A stretch of 64,000 nucleotides of DNA from Gammaproteobacteria bacterium (GTDB lineage: Bacteria > Pseudomonadota > Gammaproteobacteria > Steroidobacterales > Steroidobacteraceae): NCBI GenBank assembly GCA_025358295.1, contig JANYJY010000060.1:1-64000 (forward strand), in the 5' to 3' direction. Positions within the stretch are counted from its first letter, which is position 1. Each line of letters starts with the position of its first letter. This document shows positions 27,621 to 37,111 of the stretch, in pieces. The position numbers were made by a program, and so were the translations under genes. The notes below the pieces were generated by a model. The model had not been told where the DNA came from and made no database searches. It saw only the letters and a program-made list of their open reading frames with translations.

Positions 27621-28514
27621 ATGTTTTCTGGAAGCATGGTAGCGATTGTGACTCCGATGACGGCGGATGGCGGTCTTGACTGGCCCGCATGGGATAAGTT
27701 GCTGGATTTTCATATCCGCGAGGGCAGCAGCGGGATAGTGGTGGGCGGTACCACCGGCGAGTCTCCCGTCCTTTCGGTGGATGAAATCGAACAACTGACC
27801 CGCCGGGCGGTCGAGCGTTGCCGCGACAAGCTAAAGGTGATCGTGGGTTCCGGCACCCATTCCACGGCCGGAACCGTCGCGCGCACACGCGCCATGTCGA
27901 GACTGGGCGTCGATGCCGTGATGTTGGTGACCCCGTACTACAATAAGCCGCCGCAGGAAGGACTTTATCGGCATTTCATGGCCGCGACTGAGGTCTCGGA
28001 AGTGCCGGTTATTCTGTATAATGTGCCGAGCCGTACCGCGGTCGATCTGTTGCCGGCGACAGTGGCTCGATTGGCTCGCAACCCGCAAATTGTGGCGCTC
28101 AAGGAGGCCACTGGCTCGCTCAAACGGGCACGTGAATTGCTCAATGTGTGTCCCCCGGAGTTCACGTTGCTGTCGGGTGATGACGCCACTGCCGTGGAAT
28201 TGATGAGCCTGGGTGCCCGCGGCGTCATTTCGTTCACCGCCAACGTCGCTCCCCGGCGTATGCGAGATGCCTGCGACGCCGCGATTTCGGGAGATTTAGT
28301 TGGGGCGGAGGCCATCGACGCCAGCTTGCAGCCTTTACATAAAGATTTATTCGTCGAAGCGAGTCCGATACCGGTGAAGTGGGCAGTGGCGAGAATGGGC
28401 CTGATAGGGAACGCAATCCGCTTGCCCTTGGTCGAACTGTCGACCGCAAATTACGACACCGTCTTGCGCGCAATGCGGACCGCCGGAGTTACCCTTGAGG
28501 ACCAAGCAGCATGA
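27621..28514 (+). CDS. dapA: 4-hydroxy-tetrahydrodipicolinate synthase
   Basis: First committed enzyme of lysine/diaminopimelate synthesis, condensing aspartate semialdehyde with pyruvate. It has 297 residues. The pyruvate Schiff-base lysine is Lys161 in IVALKEATG, matching the E. coli position; GGTTGESP and TPYYNKPPQEG carry the other active-site residues. ATG 27621 follows GGAGCG; an adjacent TTG at 27618 is less likely. Its stop overlaps the next gene as ATGA. Confidence 0.97.
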   Translation: MFSGSMVAIVTPMTADGGLDWPAWDKLLDFHIREGSSGIVVGGTTGESPVLSVDEIEQLTRRAVERCRDKLKVIVGSGTHSTAGTVARTRAMSRLGVDAVMLVTPYYNKPPQEGLYRHFMAATEVSEVPVILYNVPSRTAVDLLPATVARLARNPQIVALKEATGSLKRARELLNVCPPEFTLLSGDDATAVELMSLGARGVISFTANVAPRRMRDACDAAISGDLVGAEAIDASLQPLHKDLFVEASPIPVKWAVARMGLIGNAIRLPLVELSTANYDTVLRAMRTAGVTLEDQAA

Positions 28515-28858
28515 GTCTTGATCGAGTATTGATGTTAATTGCTGCGGCAGCGCTTACCAGCGGTTGTCATTTGTTCGGTAAATTGACCCCGGATTGCCAC
28601 ACCAAGCAGGAATATCAGCGCGCCAGCCAGGTTCCGCCGCTGAAGGTCCCTGCGGGCCTCGATTCGCCGAATACCCAGGGTGCCCTGGCCATCCCGTCCG
28701 CCGCGCTGGCGCCGCCTCCGCCCGGTCCGAACGATGCCTGCCTTGACGTGCCGCCGCGCTATAAGGCGGCGCCCGCCAACAGGGCGGCGAGCGAAATGCC
28801 CGCGGTGCCGCCCGCCGCACCGCCGGTCTTGCCGACATCGGGGTCGGAGCCCCTGTAA
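28511..28858 (+). CDS. Short BamC-like outer-membrane lipoprotein
   Basis: A 115-residue predicted lipoprotein: hydrophobic signal, then lipobox LTSGC with Cys19. The mature part resembles the unstructured N-terminal segment of BamC/NlpB (PPLKVPAGLDSP, then AIPSAAL and CLDVPPRYK), the part that lies along BamD. It ends in a proline/alanine-rich tail and lacks the two helix-grip domains of full BamC. The position directly after dapA, with an ATGA overlap, is that of bamC in E. coli. Assignment rests on position and motif resemblance. Confidence 0.65.
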   Translation: MSLDRVLMLIAAAALTSGCHLFGKLTPDCHTKQEYQRASQVPPLKVPAGLDSPNTQGALAIPSAALAPPPPGPNDACLDVPPRYKAAPANRAASEMPAVPPAAPPVLPTSGSEPL

Positions 28859-28900
28859 ATTTGATCGCTCGGGTGTCCTCCGGTACCCTTGCGGCCGCGC

Positions 28901-28992
28901 GGAGAGGTGGCCGAGTGGTCGAAGGCGCTCGCCTGGAAAGTGAGTAACATCCCAAAAGGTGTTCGAGGGTTCGAATCCCTCCCTCTCCGCCA
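28901..28992 (+). tRNA. tRNA-Ser (GGA anticodon)
   Basis: A 92-nt class II tRNA with encoded CCA. The acceptor arm GGAGAGG (28901-28907) pairs with CCTCTCC (28982-28988), followed by discriminator G and CCA. The anticodon stem CTCGC/GTGAG encloses loop CTGGAAA with GGA at 28935-28937. The T loop GGTTCGAATCC and a long variable arm identify it as serine tRNA reading UCC/UCU. Confidence 0.96.
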
Positions 28993-29035
28993 AGCTTGAC
29001 CGAATAGGTGCGCGGTTGAGTTCAAATGAGTCTAT

Positions 29036-29149
29036 GGCGGCTCGCGTTTGCATCTTCGCGACGACTGGTCACGAACCCCGTCAGGCCCGGAAGGGAGCAG
29101 CGGTAGAGGCTTTAAGTCGGGCGCCGAAGTCCTGCTGGCGCGGGCCGCC
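29036..29149 (+). ncRNA. ffs: Signal recognition particle RNA (4.5S, small bacterial type)
   Basis: The invariant apical region GTCAGGCCCGGAAGGGAGCAG, given here in two parts (GTCAGGCCCGG at 29080-29090 and AAGGGAGCAG at 29091-29100), matches the Ffh-binding GGAA loop and symmetric loop. The ends pair as a long helix: GGCGGCTCGCG (29036-29046) with CGCGGGCCGCC (29139-29149). The ends are set from that pairing and could be off by a few bases. It lies between tRNA-Ser and dnaX, a common gammaproteobacterial location. A TTGACC at 28996 may be its -35. Confidence 0.92.
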
Positions 29150-29163
29150 ACCCTAGGCGGCCC
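29142..29163 (+). terminator. Hairpin at the 3' end of ffs
   Basis: GGGCCGCC (29142-29149) pairs perfectly with GGCGGCCC (29156-29163) across loop ACCCTA. Its 5' arm is the 3' end of the SRP RNA closing helix, so the two helices compete. No T-run follows, so termination is only a possibility. Confidence 0.35.
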
Positions 29164-29194
29164 CTCTAGGCGAGCCCCTCTAGGCGAGCCCCTC
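29161..29194. repeat. Short tandem repeat between ffs and dnaX, 14-bp unit
   Basis: The unit CCCCTCTAGGCGAG occurs at 29161-29174 and 29175-29188, and a third partial copy (CCCCTC) follows at 29189-29194. The preceding CCCTAGGCGG is a degenerate relative. It is noncoding. Confidence 0.8.
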
Positions 29195-29237
29195 AAAAGC
29201 CACGCGATCGTGGTGTTGCGACGCTACACTAAATCAC

Positions 29238-30857
29238 ATGAGCTACATCGTATTAGCCCGCAAGTGGCGTCCCAAGCGATTTGCCGAAATGGTGGGCCAG
29301 GAACATGTCCTGCGCGCCCTTGGCAATGCGCTCGACAGCGGCAAGGTGCATCACGCGTTCTTGTTCACGGGGACCCGTGGAGTCGGCAAGACCACGATCG
29401 CGCGCATCCTGGCCAAGTCCCTCAATTGCGAGACGGCGGGCGTGAGTTCCAACCCCTGCGGCACCTGCGCCGCATGCCGGGAGATCGATGAAGGCCGCTT
29501 CGTCGATCTCATCGAAGTCGATGCTGCCTCGCGCACCAAGGTGGATGATACCCGCGAGTTACTCGACAATGTGCAGTACGCGCCAAGCCGTGGTCGCTAC
29601 AAGGTGTACCTCATCGACGAGGTGCACATGCTCTCGAATCATTCGTTCAATGCGTTGTTGAAGACACTGGAGGAGCCCCCGCCGCACGTCAAATTCTTGC
29701 TGGCGACGACGGATCCGCAAAAGTTACCTGTGACGGTGCTGTCCCGCTGCCTGCAGTTCAGCCTCAAGCGGCTGCCTGCCGGCCTCATCGGCGAGCGTCT
29801 GAAGTTCATCGCCGCAGCGGAGCATTTGCAATTCGATGCGGCGGCTGCTGCACTTCTGGCGCGCGCAGCGGAGGGCAGCATGCGCGACGCCCTGAGTCTT
29901 ATGGACCAGCTGATCGCGTTCGGCGGGGGCACCCTGAGCGAGGCCAACACGCGATCGATGCTCGGTACCATCGATCGCGGGCATGTGGGCAGGCTCATCG
30001 ACGCCCTGGCCCGAGCCGACGGTGCGGCGCTGATGGCCGAGATCAAGGAGCTTGATCGCGATGCGCCGGACTATGATCGGGCCCTGGTCGAACTGGCGGC
30101 GTTCCTGCAGCGTATTGCAATCGTGCAGATCGTGCCCGAGGCTGCGCTCCAAGACGAGGAGTTCGATGCAGACTCTCTGATGCGTCTTGCGCGGGCGATC
30201 TCACCTGAAGACGTGCAGCTTTACTATCAAATCGCCCTGGGGGGTCGTCGGGATTTATCCATGGCGCCGGAGCCGCGCATGGGATTCGAAATGACTCTGC
30301 TGCGCATGCTGGCGTTTCGCCCCGAGGCGGCCGGGGTGCACGGTGGCGCCGTCGGTCGCACGGCGACGTCGGGCGTAACCGGGGCAGTCGCAGCGCGCAC
30401 CGCGGCGCCGGCCGACACGCTTGCTGCACTGCCTGCCACGGCGGCAGGCGGCCTCAGACTCACCAGCATCGACGCCGGTAATTGGCCCACTGTGGTCGAG
30501 GCGGCAAATTTGAGCGGCATGGTGCGTCAATTTGCTTTGAATTGCGTGCCCGCCACATTCGAACATAACCTGCTGGTCCTCAAGCTCGATCAATCGACTG
30601 CCGACCGGCGTACGCGGCCCATCGAGGACAAACTCCTTCTAGGCTTGTCGAAGTATTTGGGCCGGGAGATTCGCGTAACGTTTGAAACGGCACAGTCCGA
30701 CTTGGTGACGCCCGCGCGCCTGCGCGCGCAGGCCGAGCAGGAAAAGGCAGTGCAAGCGGCAGCCGCATTCGAGGCGGATCCAACCGTCAAAGGCTTGCGC
30801 GAGCGCTTCGGCGCCGATGTCGATAGCGCATCCGTGAAACCCGCGAACCAGGCATGA
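29238..30857 (+). CDS. dnaX: DNA polymerase III subunit tau
   Basis: Clamp-loader ATPase and replisome organiser, 539 residues. It has Walker [10 protein letters not shown] starting at residue 45, four zinc cysteines in the [12 protein letters not shown] region, Walker [10 protein letters not shown] and the sensor [10 protein letters not shown]. The domain III region is followed by an Ala/Thr-rich linker (about 360-410) and a C-terminal region likely contacting the polymerase. I see no A-AAA-AAG slippery heptamer, so a separate gamma product by E. coli-type frameshifting is not predicted. ybaB follows after 10 bp. Confidence 0.96.
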   Translation: MSYIVLARKWRPKRFAEMVGQEHVLRALGNALDSGKVHHAFLFTGTRGVGKTTIARILAKSLNCETAGVSSNPCGTCAACREIDEGRFVDLIEVDAASRTKVDDTRELLDNVQYAPSRGRYKVYLIDEVHMLSNHSFNALLKTLEEPPPHVKFLLATTDPQKLPVTVLSRCLQFSLKRLPAGLIGERLKFIAAAEHLQFDAAAAALLARAAEGSMRDALSLMDQLIAFGGGTLSEANTRSMLGTIDRGHVGRLIDALARADGAALMAEIKELDRDAPDYDRALVELAAFLQRIAIVQIVPEAALQDEEFDADSLMRLARAISPEDVQLYYQIALGGRRDLSMAPEPRMGFEMTLLRMLAFRPEAAGVHGGAVGRTATSGVTGAVAARTAAPADTLAALPATAAGGLRLTSIDAGNWPTVVEAANLSGMVRQFALNCVPATFEHNLLVLKLDQSTADRRTRPIEDKLLLGLSKYLGREIRVTFETAQSDLVTPARLRAQAEQEKAVQAAAAFEADPTVKGLRERFGADVDSASVKPANQA

Positions 30858-30867
30858 GGAGACCGGC

Positions 30868-31194
30868 ATGATGAAGGGTGGATTGGGAAATCTGATGCGG
30901 CAGGCGCAACAGATGCAGGAGACCATGAAGAAGGCGCAAGAAGAACTCGCGCAGCTCGAAGTCACCGGTGAGTCCGGTGCGGGCATGGTCAAAGTCACGT
31001 TGAACGGGCATCACGAAGCGAAGAAGATCACCATCGAGCCAAGGCTCTTGGGCGAAGACAAGGATATGCTCGAGGATCTTCTGGTGGCCGCCGTCAATGA
31101 TGCGGTGCGCAAGATTGCGGCGCGCAGCCAGGAGAAATATTCCGGGCTTATGTCGGGACTCAATCTACCGCCGGGCATGAAGCTGCCGTTTTGA
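30868..31194 (+). CDS. ybaB: YbaB/EbfC-family nucleoid-associated protein
   Basis: A 108-residue DNA-binding protein with a long N-terminal helix ([21 protein letters not shown], residues about 7-27, here cut to its ends: GNLMRQ to QEEL), then [20 protein letters not shown] and a C-terminal PPGMKLPF. The standard dnaX-ybaB-recR order is kept. ATG 30868 follows GAGGAGACC; the second ATG at 30871 is an alternative. Its stop overlaps the recR TTG. Confidence 0.94.
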   Translation: MMKGGLGNLMRQAQQMQETMKKAQEELAQLEVTGESGAGMVKVTLNGHHEAKKITIEPRLLGEDKDMLEDLLVAAVNDAVRKIAARSQEKYSGLMSGLNLPPGMKLPF

Positions 31195-31790
31195 AATACA
31201 CCCCGACACTGGCGCGCCTGATCGACTCGCTGCGCTGCCTGCCGGGCGTTGGGCCGAAATCCGCGCAACGCATGGCGTTCCATCTGCTTGAGCGCGATCG
31301 CAGCGGCGGAAAATCATTGAGTCAGGCGCTGGCTGAAGCGATCGACAATGTTGGGCATTGCAAGCGCTGCCGCATGTTGACCGAGAGCGAATTCTGCCCG
31401 GTATGCGCCTCCACTCAGCGGGATGTGGCGCAACTTTGCGTTGTCGAGTCTCCTGCCGATGTCGTGGCGATCGAGCAATCGGGAGGTTTTCGCGGCCGCT
31501 ACTTTGTGCTCATGGGTCACTTGTCGCCGCTTGACGGAGTCGGGCCTGCGGAACTCGGATTGGACGACTTCGAACGCATTCTGGGCGACGGTGAGGTTCG
31601 CGAAGTGATTCTCGCCACCAATCCGACCGCGGAAGGCGAGGCGACCGCGCACTACCTCGGCGAGCTCGCACTGCGCCGGGGACTGAAAGCATCGCGAATC
31701 GCTCACGGTGTGCCGGTGGGTGGCGAGTTGGAATACGTTGACGGCGGCACTTTGGCGCATGCCCTTGCCGGACGTACCAGCGTCTCCTAA
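31191..31790 (+). CDS. recR: Recombination protein RecR
   Basis: RecFOR-pathway protein loading RecA at gaps, 199 residues. It contains a helix-hairpin-helix ([20 protein letters not shown]), a four-cysteine zinc finger ([16 protein letters not shown]) and a Toprim domain with [12 protein letters not shown] and [18 protein letters not shown] 31191 overlaps the ybaB stop (TTGA), so translation is probably coupled. It is convergent with rsgA. Confidence 0.95.
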   Translation: MKYTPTLARLIDSLRCLPGVGPKSAQRMAFHLLERDRSGGKSLSQALAEAIDNVGHCKRCRMLTESEFCPVCASTQRDVAQLCVVESPADVVAIEQSGGFRGRYFVLMGHLSPLDGVGPAELGLDDFERILGDGEVREVILATNPTAEGEATAHYLGELALRRGLKASRIAHGVPVGGELEYVDGGTLAHALAGRTSVS

Positions 31791-31799
31791 GGTCTGGAT

Positions 31800-32684
31800 C
31801 TAGGGCGCCAGTTTTTCGTAAAGACGAAACAGCCGCCGATAACTCTCGTAGCGGCGCTGCGCAATTCGCTCAGCCACCACTGCCGTGCGAACGGCGCAGC
31901 CGGGCTCCTCCATATGGCGGCAGTCTTTGAAGCGGCAATCGACGCTGAGGCGGTGAATCTCGGTGAAGCCGCGCTCGGCGGCTCGCACGAGACTGGCGGG
32001 CGGCGCGAAATCGCGGACGCCCGGCGCATCAATGATCGCGGAGGCGACATCCATGGAGTACCACCGCGCGGTGGTGGTGGTGTGCCGGCCCTCGTCGTCG
32101 CGGGTCAGCTCGGCGGTCAACGCCGCCGCCTCTGGAATCAGGGAATTGACCAGCGAGGACTTGCCCACGCCGGACTGGCCGACGAGCATCGTTACGTTGC
32201 CCGCGAGCATGCGCTTCAGCTCGGCGATGCCGGCACCCGTTTGAGACGACACTTCGATGCAACTCAGATCCAAGTCCCGATAGGTTTTGAGTTCGGATTT
32301 GAGCGACTCAGTTCCCATGTCCTGCTTGTTGAGGATGAGCAAGGCATCCAGGTCCTTGAGCATGGCGCCCGCCCAGTAGCGGTCGACCAGAAACCAATCC
32401 GGGCTGGGTTCCGGGGCCACCACGATGGCCAGGCGATCAATATTGGCGGCAACCGGTTCGGCGCGCCCCCGGGCATCGATGCGCTCAATGAGGTTGCGCC
32501 GCGGCTCGATCGATTGAACGGACGGCCCGTCGGCAGATGGCGGATATGCCCAATGGACGCGATCGCCGCAGACGACGCGCTGCTTGCGCCCGGACAACGC
32601 GCAGTGCAGGGTCGCTCCGCCGGCCTGCAGCAGCACGCCACGGCCGTAACTGGCGAGAACCGTAGCGGTTTGCTCTGCTACCAT
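31800..32684 (-). CDS. rsgA: Ribosome small-subunit-dependent GTPase RsgA
   Basis: Circularly permuted GTPase acting in late 30S maturation. It has 294 residues: an OB fold (about 1-70), then G4 LNKQD, G1 GQSGVGKSS and G3 DAPGVRDF in permuted order, and a C-terminal zinc motif C-x4-C-x-H-x5-C (CRFKDCRHMEEPGC). It starts with ATG 32684. It is divergent from orn, a common gammaproteobacterial pairing. Confidence 0.95.
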   Translation of the reverse strand: MVAEQTATVLASYGRGVLLQAGGATLHCALSGRKQRVVCGDRVHWAYPPSADGPSVQSIEPRRNLIERIDARGRAEPVAANIDRLAIVVAPEPSPDWFLVDRYWAGAMLKDLDALLILNKQDMGTESLKSELKTYRDLDLSCIEVSSQTGAGIAELKRMLAGNVTMLVGQSGVGKSSLVNSLIPEAAALTAELTRDDEGRHTTTTARWYSMDVASAIIDAPGVRDFAPPASLVRAAERGFTEIHRLSVDCRFKDCRHMEEPGCAVRTAVVAERIAQRRYESYRRLFRLYEKLAP

Positions 32685-32708
32685 GCCGCTTTATATGGCT
32701 GAATCACC

Positions 32709-33254
32709 ATGAAATCCCCTGAAAATCTCATTTGGATCGATTTGGAAATGACCGGGCTCAAGCCCGAGTCCGACCTCATCATCGAGATCGCGACGATCGT
32801 AACCGACAAACACCTCAATGTGCTTGCCGATGGACCGGTCTTCGCGCTGCACCAGAGCCAAGCCACGCTCGACGCAATGGATGATTGGAATCGCAATCAG
32901 CATGGCCGCTCCGGATTGAGCGCGCGAGTCTTGGCCAGCACCATTGACGCGGCGGCTGCCGAGCGCGAGACGTTGCGATTTCTCGACACGTGGGTAGAGA
33001 GCGGCAAGTCACCGATGTGCGGCAACAGCATCTGCCAGGACCGGCGATTTTTGGCCCGGCATATGCCGACGCTCGAAAGATTCTTCCATTACCGCAATCT
33101 CGATGTCAGCACACTCAAGGAACTGGCGCAGCGTTGGGCGCCGCAGATCGCTGAGGGTTACCGCAAGAAATCGAGTCACTTGGCGTTGGACGATGTGCGC
33201 GAGTCCATCCAGGAGTTGCAGTACTATCGCGAGCATTTGTTGCGCCCGCTGTAG
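32709..33254 (+). CDS. orn: Oligoribonuclease
   Basis: DEDDh 3'-5' exoribonuclease degrading di- to pentanucleotides, including pGpG from cyclic-di-GMP. It has 181 residues with WIDLEMTGL (Asp11, Glu13), [10 protein letters not shown] and the H-x4-D region [16 protein letters not shown] 32709 is chosen. Relevant neighbour: an HDOD-GGDEF protein at 42.8-44.4 kb may produce the cyclic dinucleotide whose product Orn clears. It is convergent with ppsA. Confidence 0.96.
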   Translation: MKSPENLIWIDLEMTGLKPESDLIIEIATIVTDKHLNVLADGPVFALHQSQATLDAMDDWNRNQHGRSGLSARVLASTIDAAAAERETLRFLDTWVESGKSPMCGNSICQDRRFLARHMPTLERFFHYRNLDVSTLKELAQRWAPQIAEGYRKKSSHLALDDVRESIQELQYYREHLLRPL

Positions 33255-33264
33255 CGACGCGCGG

Positions 33265-35670
33265 TTACTCCGGCTTGCCGGCGGGCCGCTTGGCGGCATC
33301 GGGCAATTCGCCCGCCAGGAACATCCAGGTCTCGACCACCGTATCCGGATTCAACGACAGGCTATCGATGCCTTGTTCGAGAAGCCATCGCGCCAACTCC
33401 GGATGATCGGAAGGACCTTGACCGCAGATCCCGACGTACTTGCCTTGGCGCTTGCAGGCCTTGATAGCCATCGACATCAGCGCCTTCACCGCGTCGTCCC
33501 GCTCGTCGAAGGATTTGGCAACCACGCTGGAATCGCGATCCAACCCGAGAGCCAATTGCGTCATGTCGTTCGAACCAATGGACATCCCGTCGAAGAACTC
33601 AAGATATTGATCCGCAAGCAGGGCATTCGTCGGCAGTTCGCACATCATGATGTGTTTCAGGCCGTTATCGCCGCGCTTCAGGCCGTTCTCTGCCAGCAGT
33701 TGAGTGACGGCCTTCGCCTCGCTCAAGGTGCGCACGAACGGCACCATGACTTGCACATTCGTCAGCCCCATCTCGTCGCGAACTCGCTTCAACGCACGGC
33801 ATTCGAGCTCGAAGCAGGGCCTGAATACTTTGTCGATGTAGCGCGACGCCCCGCGGAAGCCCAACATAGGGTTCTCTTCATGCGGCTCGTAGAGTTTGCC
33901 GCCGATTAAATTGGCGTATTCGTTCGATTTGAAATCCGACAAGCGCACGATCACGGGCTCCGGTGCAAACGCGGCGGCGATCTGCGCGATGCCCTCGGCC
34001 AATTTGTCGACATAGAAGTTCACGGGGCCGTCGTAACCCGCAATCTGCTTGGCAATGGTGTCCTTGATTTCGGGGCTCTGCTTGTCGAATTCCAGCAGCG
34101 CTCGCGGGTGTACGCCGATCATGCGATTGATGATGAATTCGAGGCGCGCGAGGCCGACGCCTTTGTGGGGCATTCCCGCGAAATCGAAGGCGCGGTCGGG
34201 GTTGCCGACGTTCATGGTGATGTTCACGGGAATCGACGGCATGGCATCCATTTCTATGGTGCGCTGATCGTATTCGAGCATTCCGTCGTACACGAAGCCG
34301 GTGTCCCCTTCGGCGCATGAAACGGTGACCGCCTGATTCTCCTTGATGGCGGTAGTCGCCGTGCCGCAGCCGACTACCGCGGGGATGCCCAGTTCGCGCG
34401 CGATGATGGCGGCGTGGCAGGTGCGGCCGCCGCGATTGGTGACGATGGCGGATGCCCGCTTCATCACGGGCTCCCAATCTGGATCCGTCATGTCGGCCAC
34501 CAGCACATCGCCAGCCCGCACCTTCGACATCTCCTTGACGTCTTTGATAATCCGCGCGTGTCCCGCGCCGATGCGCTGGCCGATGCTGCGACCGGTAATC
34601 AAGGTCTTGGACCGTGTCTTCAGCGTGAATCGCAGGATTGTGCGGCCGGCCCGGCTTTGCACGGTTTCGGGGCGGGCCTGGAGAATGTAAATTTTACCCG
34701 TGGCGCCATCCTTGCCCCACTCGATATCCATCGGCGTTCCATAGTGCGTTTCGATGATCAGCGCCTGTTTCGCAAGATTGACGATATCCGTCTCGTCGAG
34801 CGAGAAGCGATTGCGGTCAGCCGGCGCGACATCGACCGTCCGTACGCGCTGCGCTGAACCCGGTTCCGCGTAGACCATCTTGATGGCCTTGCCGCCGAGA
34901 TTCTTGCGCAGAATAGAACGGCGGCCGGCGCGCAACGCCGGCTTGTACACGTAGAATTCGTCCGGGTTGACCGCGCCTTGCACAACAGTTTCGCCCAAGC
35001 CATAGGCGGCGGTAATAAATACCACATCGCGAAAGCCCGAATCCGTGTCGAGCGTGAACATCACGCCCGAACTGCCGAGATCGCTGCGCACCATGTGCTG
35101 CACGCCCACCGAGAGCGCCACCGCGTTGTGATCAAATTTATTGTGCACGCGATATGAAATGGCCCGATCGTTGAACAGCGAGGCATACACTTCGTGCACG
35201 CAGGACATCAAGTGATCCTCGCCGCGCACGTTCAAGAACGTTTCCTGCTGTCCGGCAAAGGACGCGTCCGGCAGATCTTCGGCCGTGGCAGAGGAGCGCA
35301 CGGCCACCGCGAGCTCCGTGCTATTGCCGCTGGCCTTGCCCATCTTGCGCCAGGACTCGAGGATTTCGTCGTGCAGCCGCTTGGGGAAGGGAGTGGCGAG
35401 CATCCAGCCGCGGATCTGTGCGCCCACAACCGCAAGACGCTCCACATCGTCGACATCGAGCGGGGCCAGGATGGCGCGTATGCGCTCGTCGAGGCCATCC
35501 TGTGCGAGGAAATCGCGATACGCATGCGAGGTGGTGGCGAAACCGCCGGGAACCGAGACACCGAGATTCGCCAACCCAGAAATCATCTCGCCAAGGGACG
35601 CGTTCTTGCCGCCGACCAGTTCAACGTCTTTATTCTTCAACTGTTCGAATGGAATTATGTAGGGCTTCAT
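33265..35670 (-). CDS. ppsA: Phosphoenolpyruvate synthase
   Basis: Makes PEP from pyruvate and ATP for gluconeogenesis. It has 801 residues from ATG 35670: an N-terminal ATP-grasp half beginning with [14 protein letters not shown], a swivelling phosphohistidine domain with His419 in [21 protein letters not shown] (cited here as RTCHAAIIA), and a C-terminal PEP-binding barrel ending with the cysteine loop [14 protein letters not shown]. It is divergent from ppsR, whose product controls it by phosphorylating a threonine next to the catalytic histidine. Confidence 0.96.
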   Translation of the reverse strand: MKPYIIPFEQLKNKDVELVGGKNASLGEMISGLANLGVSVPGGFATTSHAYRDFLAQDGLDERIRAILAPLDVDDVERLAVVGAQIRGWMLATPFPKRLHDEILESWRKMGKASGNSTELAVAVRSSATAEDLPDASFAGQQETFLNVRGEDHLMSCVHEVYASLFNDRAISYRVHNKFDHNAVALSVGVQHMVRSDLGSSGVMFTLDTDSGFRDVVFITAAYGLGETVVQGAVNPDEFYVYKPALRAGRRSILRKNLGGKAIKMVYAEPGSAQRVRTVDVAPADRNRFSLDETDIVNLAKQALIIETHYGTPMDIEWGKDGATGKIYILQARPETVQSRAGRTILRFTLKTRSKTLITGRSIGQRIGAGHARIIKDVKEMSKVRAGDVLVADMTDPDWEPVMKRASAIVTNRGGRTCHAAIIARELGIPAVVGCGTATTAIKENQAVTVSCAEGDTGFVYDGMLEYDQRTIEMDAMPSIPVNITMNVGNPDRAFDFAGMPHKGVGLARLEFIINRMIGVHPRALLEFDKQSPEIKDTIAKQIAGYDGPVNFYVDKLAEGIAQIAAAFAPEPVIVRLSDFKSNEYANLIGGKLYEPHEENPMLGFRGASRYIDKVFRPCFELECRALKRVRDEMGLTNVQVMVPFVRTLSEAKAVTQLLAENGLKRGDNGLKHIMMCELPTNALLADQYLEFFDGMSIGSNDMTQLALGLDRDSSVVAKSFDERDDAVKALMSMAIKACKRQGKYVGICGQGPSDHPELARWLLEQGIDSLSLNPDTVVETWMFLAGELPDAAKRPAGKPE

Positions 35671-35744
35671 ATTGCGCTGCTTGTGGGGCGATGGGTTAAG
35701 TGAAACACTTTGCCGGCGACGATGCGCCAACACCTGAGGCTACC

Positions 35745-36569
35745 GTGATTAAACGAACTGTGTTTTTTGTTTCGGATCAAACGGGCATTACAGCAGAAAC
35801 CATGGGTCACAGCCTCATGACGCAGTTCGACGGCATCGAATTTCGTCAGGTGACTGTGCCATTTATCGCCACGGTTGACAAGGCGATTGAGGCCGTCCGC
35901 AAGATCGATTTGGTTGGAATCCAGGAAGGTGTGAGGCCGATCATATTCAGCACCCTGGTGCAAGAGGATGTGCGCGACGTGGTACGCGGCAGCAGCGGAT
36001 TTTTTCTGGATTTTTTCGACCCGTTCCTGGCGCCCCTTGAAAACGAACTCAAGACGCAATCCACCCATGTGGCCAGCCGGACTCATCGCATGGCCGACAC
36101 GCATGCCTATGCCACGCGTATCGATGCTACGAATTTCGCCCTGGCGAACGACGACGGATCGGTGGTGCGCGATTACGAGCGCGCCGATGTGATTCTGGTG
36201 GGTGTATCGCGCTCCGGGAAGACGCCGACCTGCCTCTATCTGGCGATGCAATACGGCATATTCGCCGCAAATTATCCGTTAACCGAAGATGATTTGGAAT
36301 CGCGCAAGTTGCCGGTGGCGCTCGAGGCGTACTCGCGCAAGCTATTCGGCCTGACCATCAAGGCAGATCGATTGCAACAAATTCGCAATGAGCGCCGTCC
36401 CGACAGCCGCTACTCCTCGCCGCAACAAGTGGCCTTCGAGATCAGAGCGGCCGAGTCGCTGTTCGAACGGCACGGCGTTCCGATGCTGGATGCCACCGAG
36501 GTGTCGATCGAAGAAATATCCAGCAGAATTCTCGACCGCACCGGAATTGAGCGACGCCTGCGGCCCTGA
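35745..36569 (+). CDS. ppsR: PEP synthase regulatory kinase/pyrophosphorylase
   Basis: Bifunctional DUF299 protein that inactivates PpsA by ADP-dependent phosphorylation and reactivates it by phosphorolysis. The P-loop-like GVSRSGKTPTC (about residues 152-162) is present. The start GTG 35745 gives VIKRTVFFVSDQTG and has TGAGG 5 nt upstream; GTG 35700 would add 15 residues with a poorer ribosome site. The 274 residues match E. coli PpsR (277). It lies head to head with its substrate gene. Confidence 0.92.
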   Translation: MIKRTVFFVSDQTGITAETMGHSLMTQFDGIEFRQVTVPFIATVDKAIEAVRKIDLVGIQEGVRPIIFSTLVQEDVRDVVRGSSGFFLDFFDPFLAPLENELKTQSTHVASRTHRMADTHAYATRIDATNFALANDDGSVVRDYERADVILVGVSRSGKTPTCLYLAMQYGIFAANYPLTEDDLESRKLPVALEAYSRKLFGLTIKADRLQQIRNERRPDSRYSSPQQVAFEIRAAESLFERHGVPMLDATEVSIEEISSRILDRTGIERRLRP

Positions 36570-36593
36570 CATTCCGGATGTGCATGGTATAGT
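36566..36593 (+). promoter_or_regulatory. Promoter for the DUF1249 gene, possibly leaderless
   Basis: CTGACA (36566-36571, 5 of 6) is followed after 16 bp by TATAGT (36588-36593, 5 of 6). Predicted transcription start is about 36600-36601, at the ATG itself. The -35 overlaps the ppsR stop codon. Confidence 0.55.
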
Positions 36594-36600
36594 TCAGGTC

Positions 36601-37047
36601 ATGCTAGCGGATCAATGGTGTGTAACGTCTTGGAGCGCGCAGCCCGGCAGCTTCGTCAGCCTGATGACGCTGTATGAGAGCAATTTCGTGCGCCTCGGCT
36701 GGCTCGTCAGCGATTTTCGCTCGGTGACGCAGGCGCGGGTATCACGCGTAGCCACGGATTGTGATCTCCATCTCATCCCGCAGGAGTTGAGCCGCTACAC
36801 CAGTGTGTTTCGCCTCACATATGAGTTCGAATTTGACTCAGGTCCGGTCCGCGACCCGGATTTGGAGGTGTGCGTGTATCACGATGCCAGACTGGCGGAA
36901 GTCCGCAGTTTTCGCGGGTTCCAGCGCCATCCGCAGCTATCCAGGCTGCAAGCCGGACTCAATCGTGAACTGGATCAGCGCTGGAGGCGAAACATGATGT
37001 TAAATAAATGGCTGGAATACTGTGCCGAGCGGGGCCATCACCTTTAG
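36601..37047 (+). CDS. DUF1249 family protein (YqiB-like)
   Basis: A 148-residue soluble protein resembling E. coli YqiB. Recognisable family blocks are LMTLYESNFVRLGWLV, FRLTYEFEF, DPDLEVCVYHDARLAEV and the C-terminal LNKWLEYCAERGH. The function is unknown; in E. coli yqiB sits with nudF and cpdA. ATG 36601 is chosen because the promoter-like sequence ends 7 bp before it and longer readings would run inside ppsR. No usable Shine-Dalgarno is present. Confidence 0.82.
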   Translation: MLADQWCVTSWSAQPGSFVSLMTLYESNFVRLGWLVSDFRSVTQARVSRVATDCDLHLIPQELSRYTSVFRLTYEFEFDSGPVRDPDLEVCVYHDARLAEVRSFRGFQRHPQLSRLQAGLNRELDQRWRRNMMLNKWLEYCAERGHHL

Positions 37048-37111
37048 TGACCCGGATTGTCCTGGTTTGCTTGGGATGTCCCGCGCTTTAAGCAGAACCT
37101 AAGGCGGGACT

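Noticed and set aside
29238-30857. Programmed frameshift in dnaX producing gamma
   Set aside because: No A-AAA-AAG or comparable heptamer seen; the tau frame is intact throughout.
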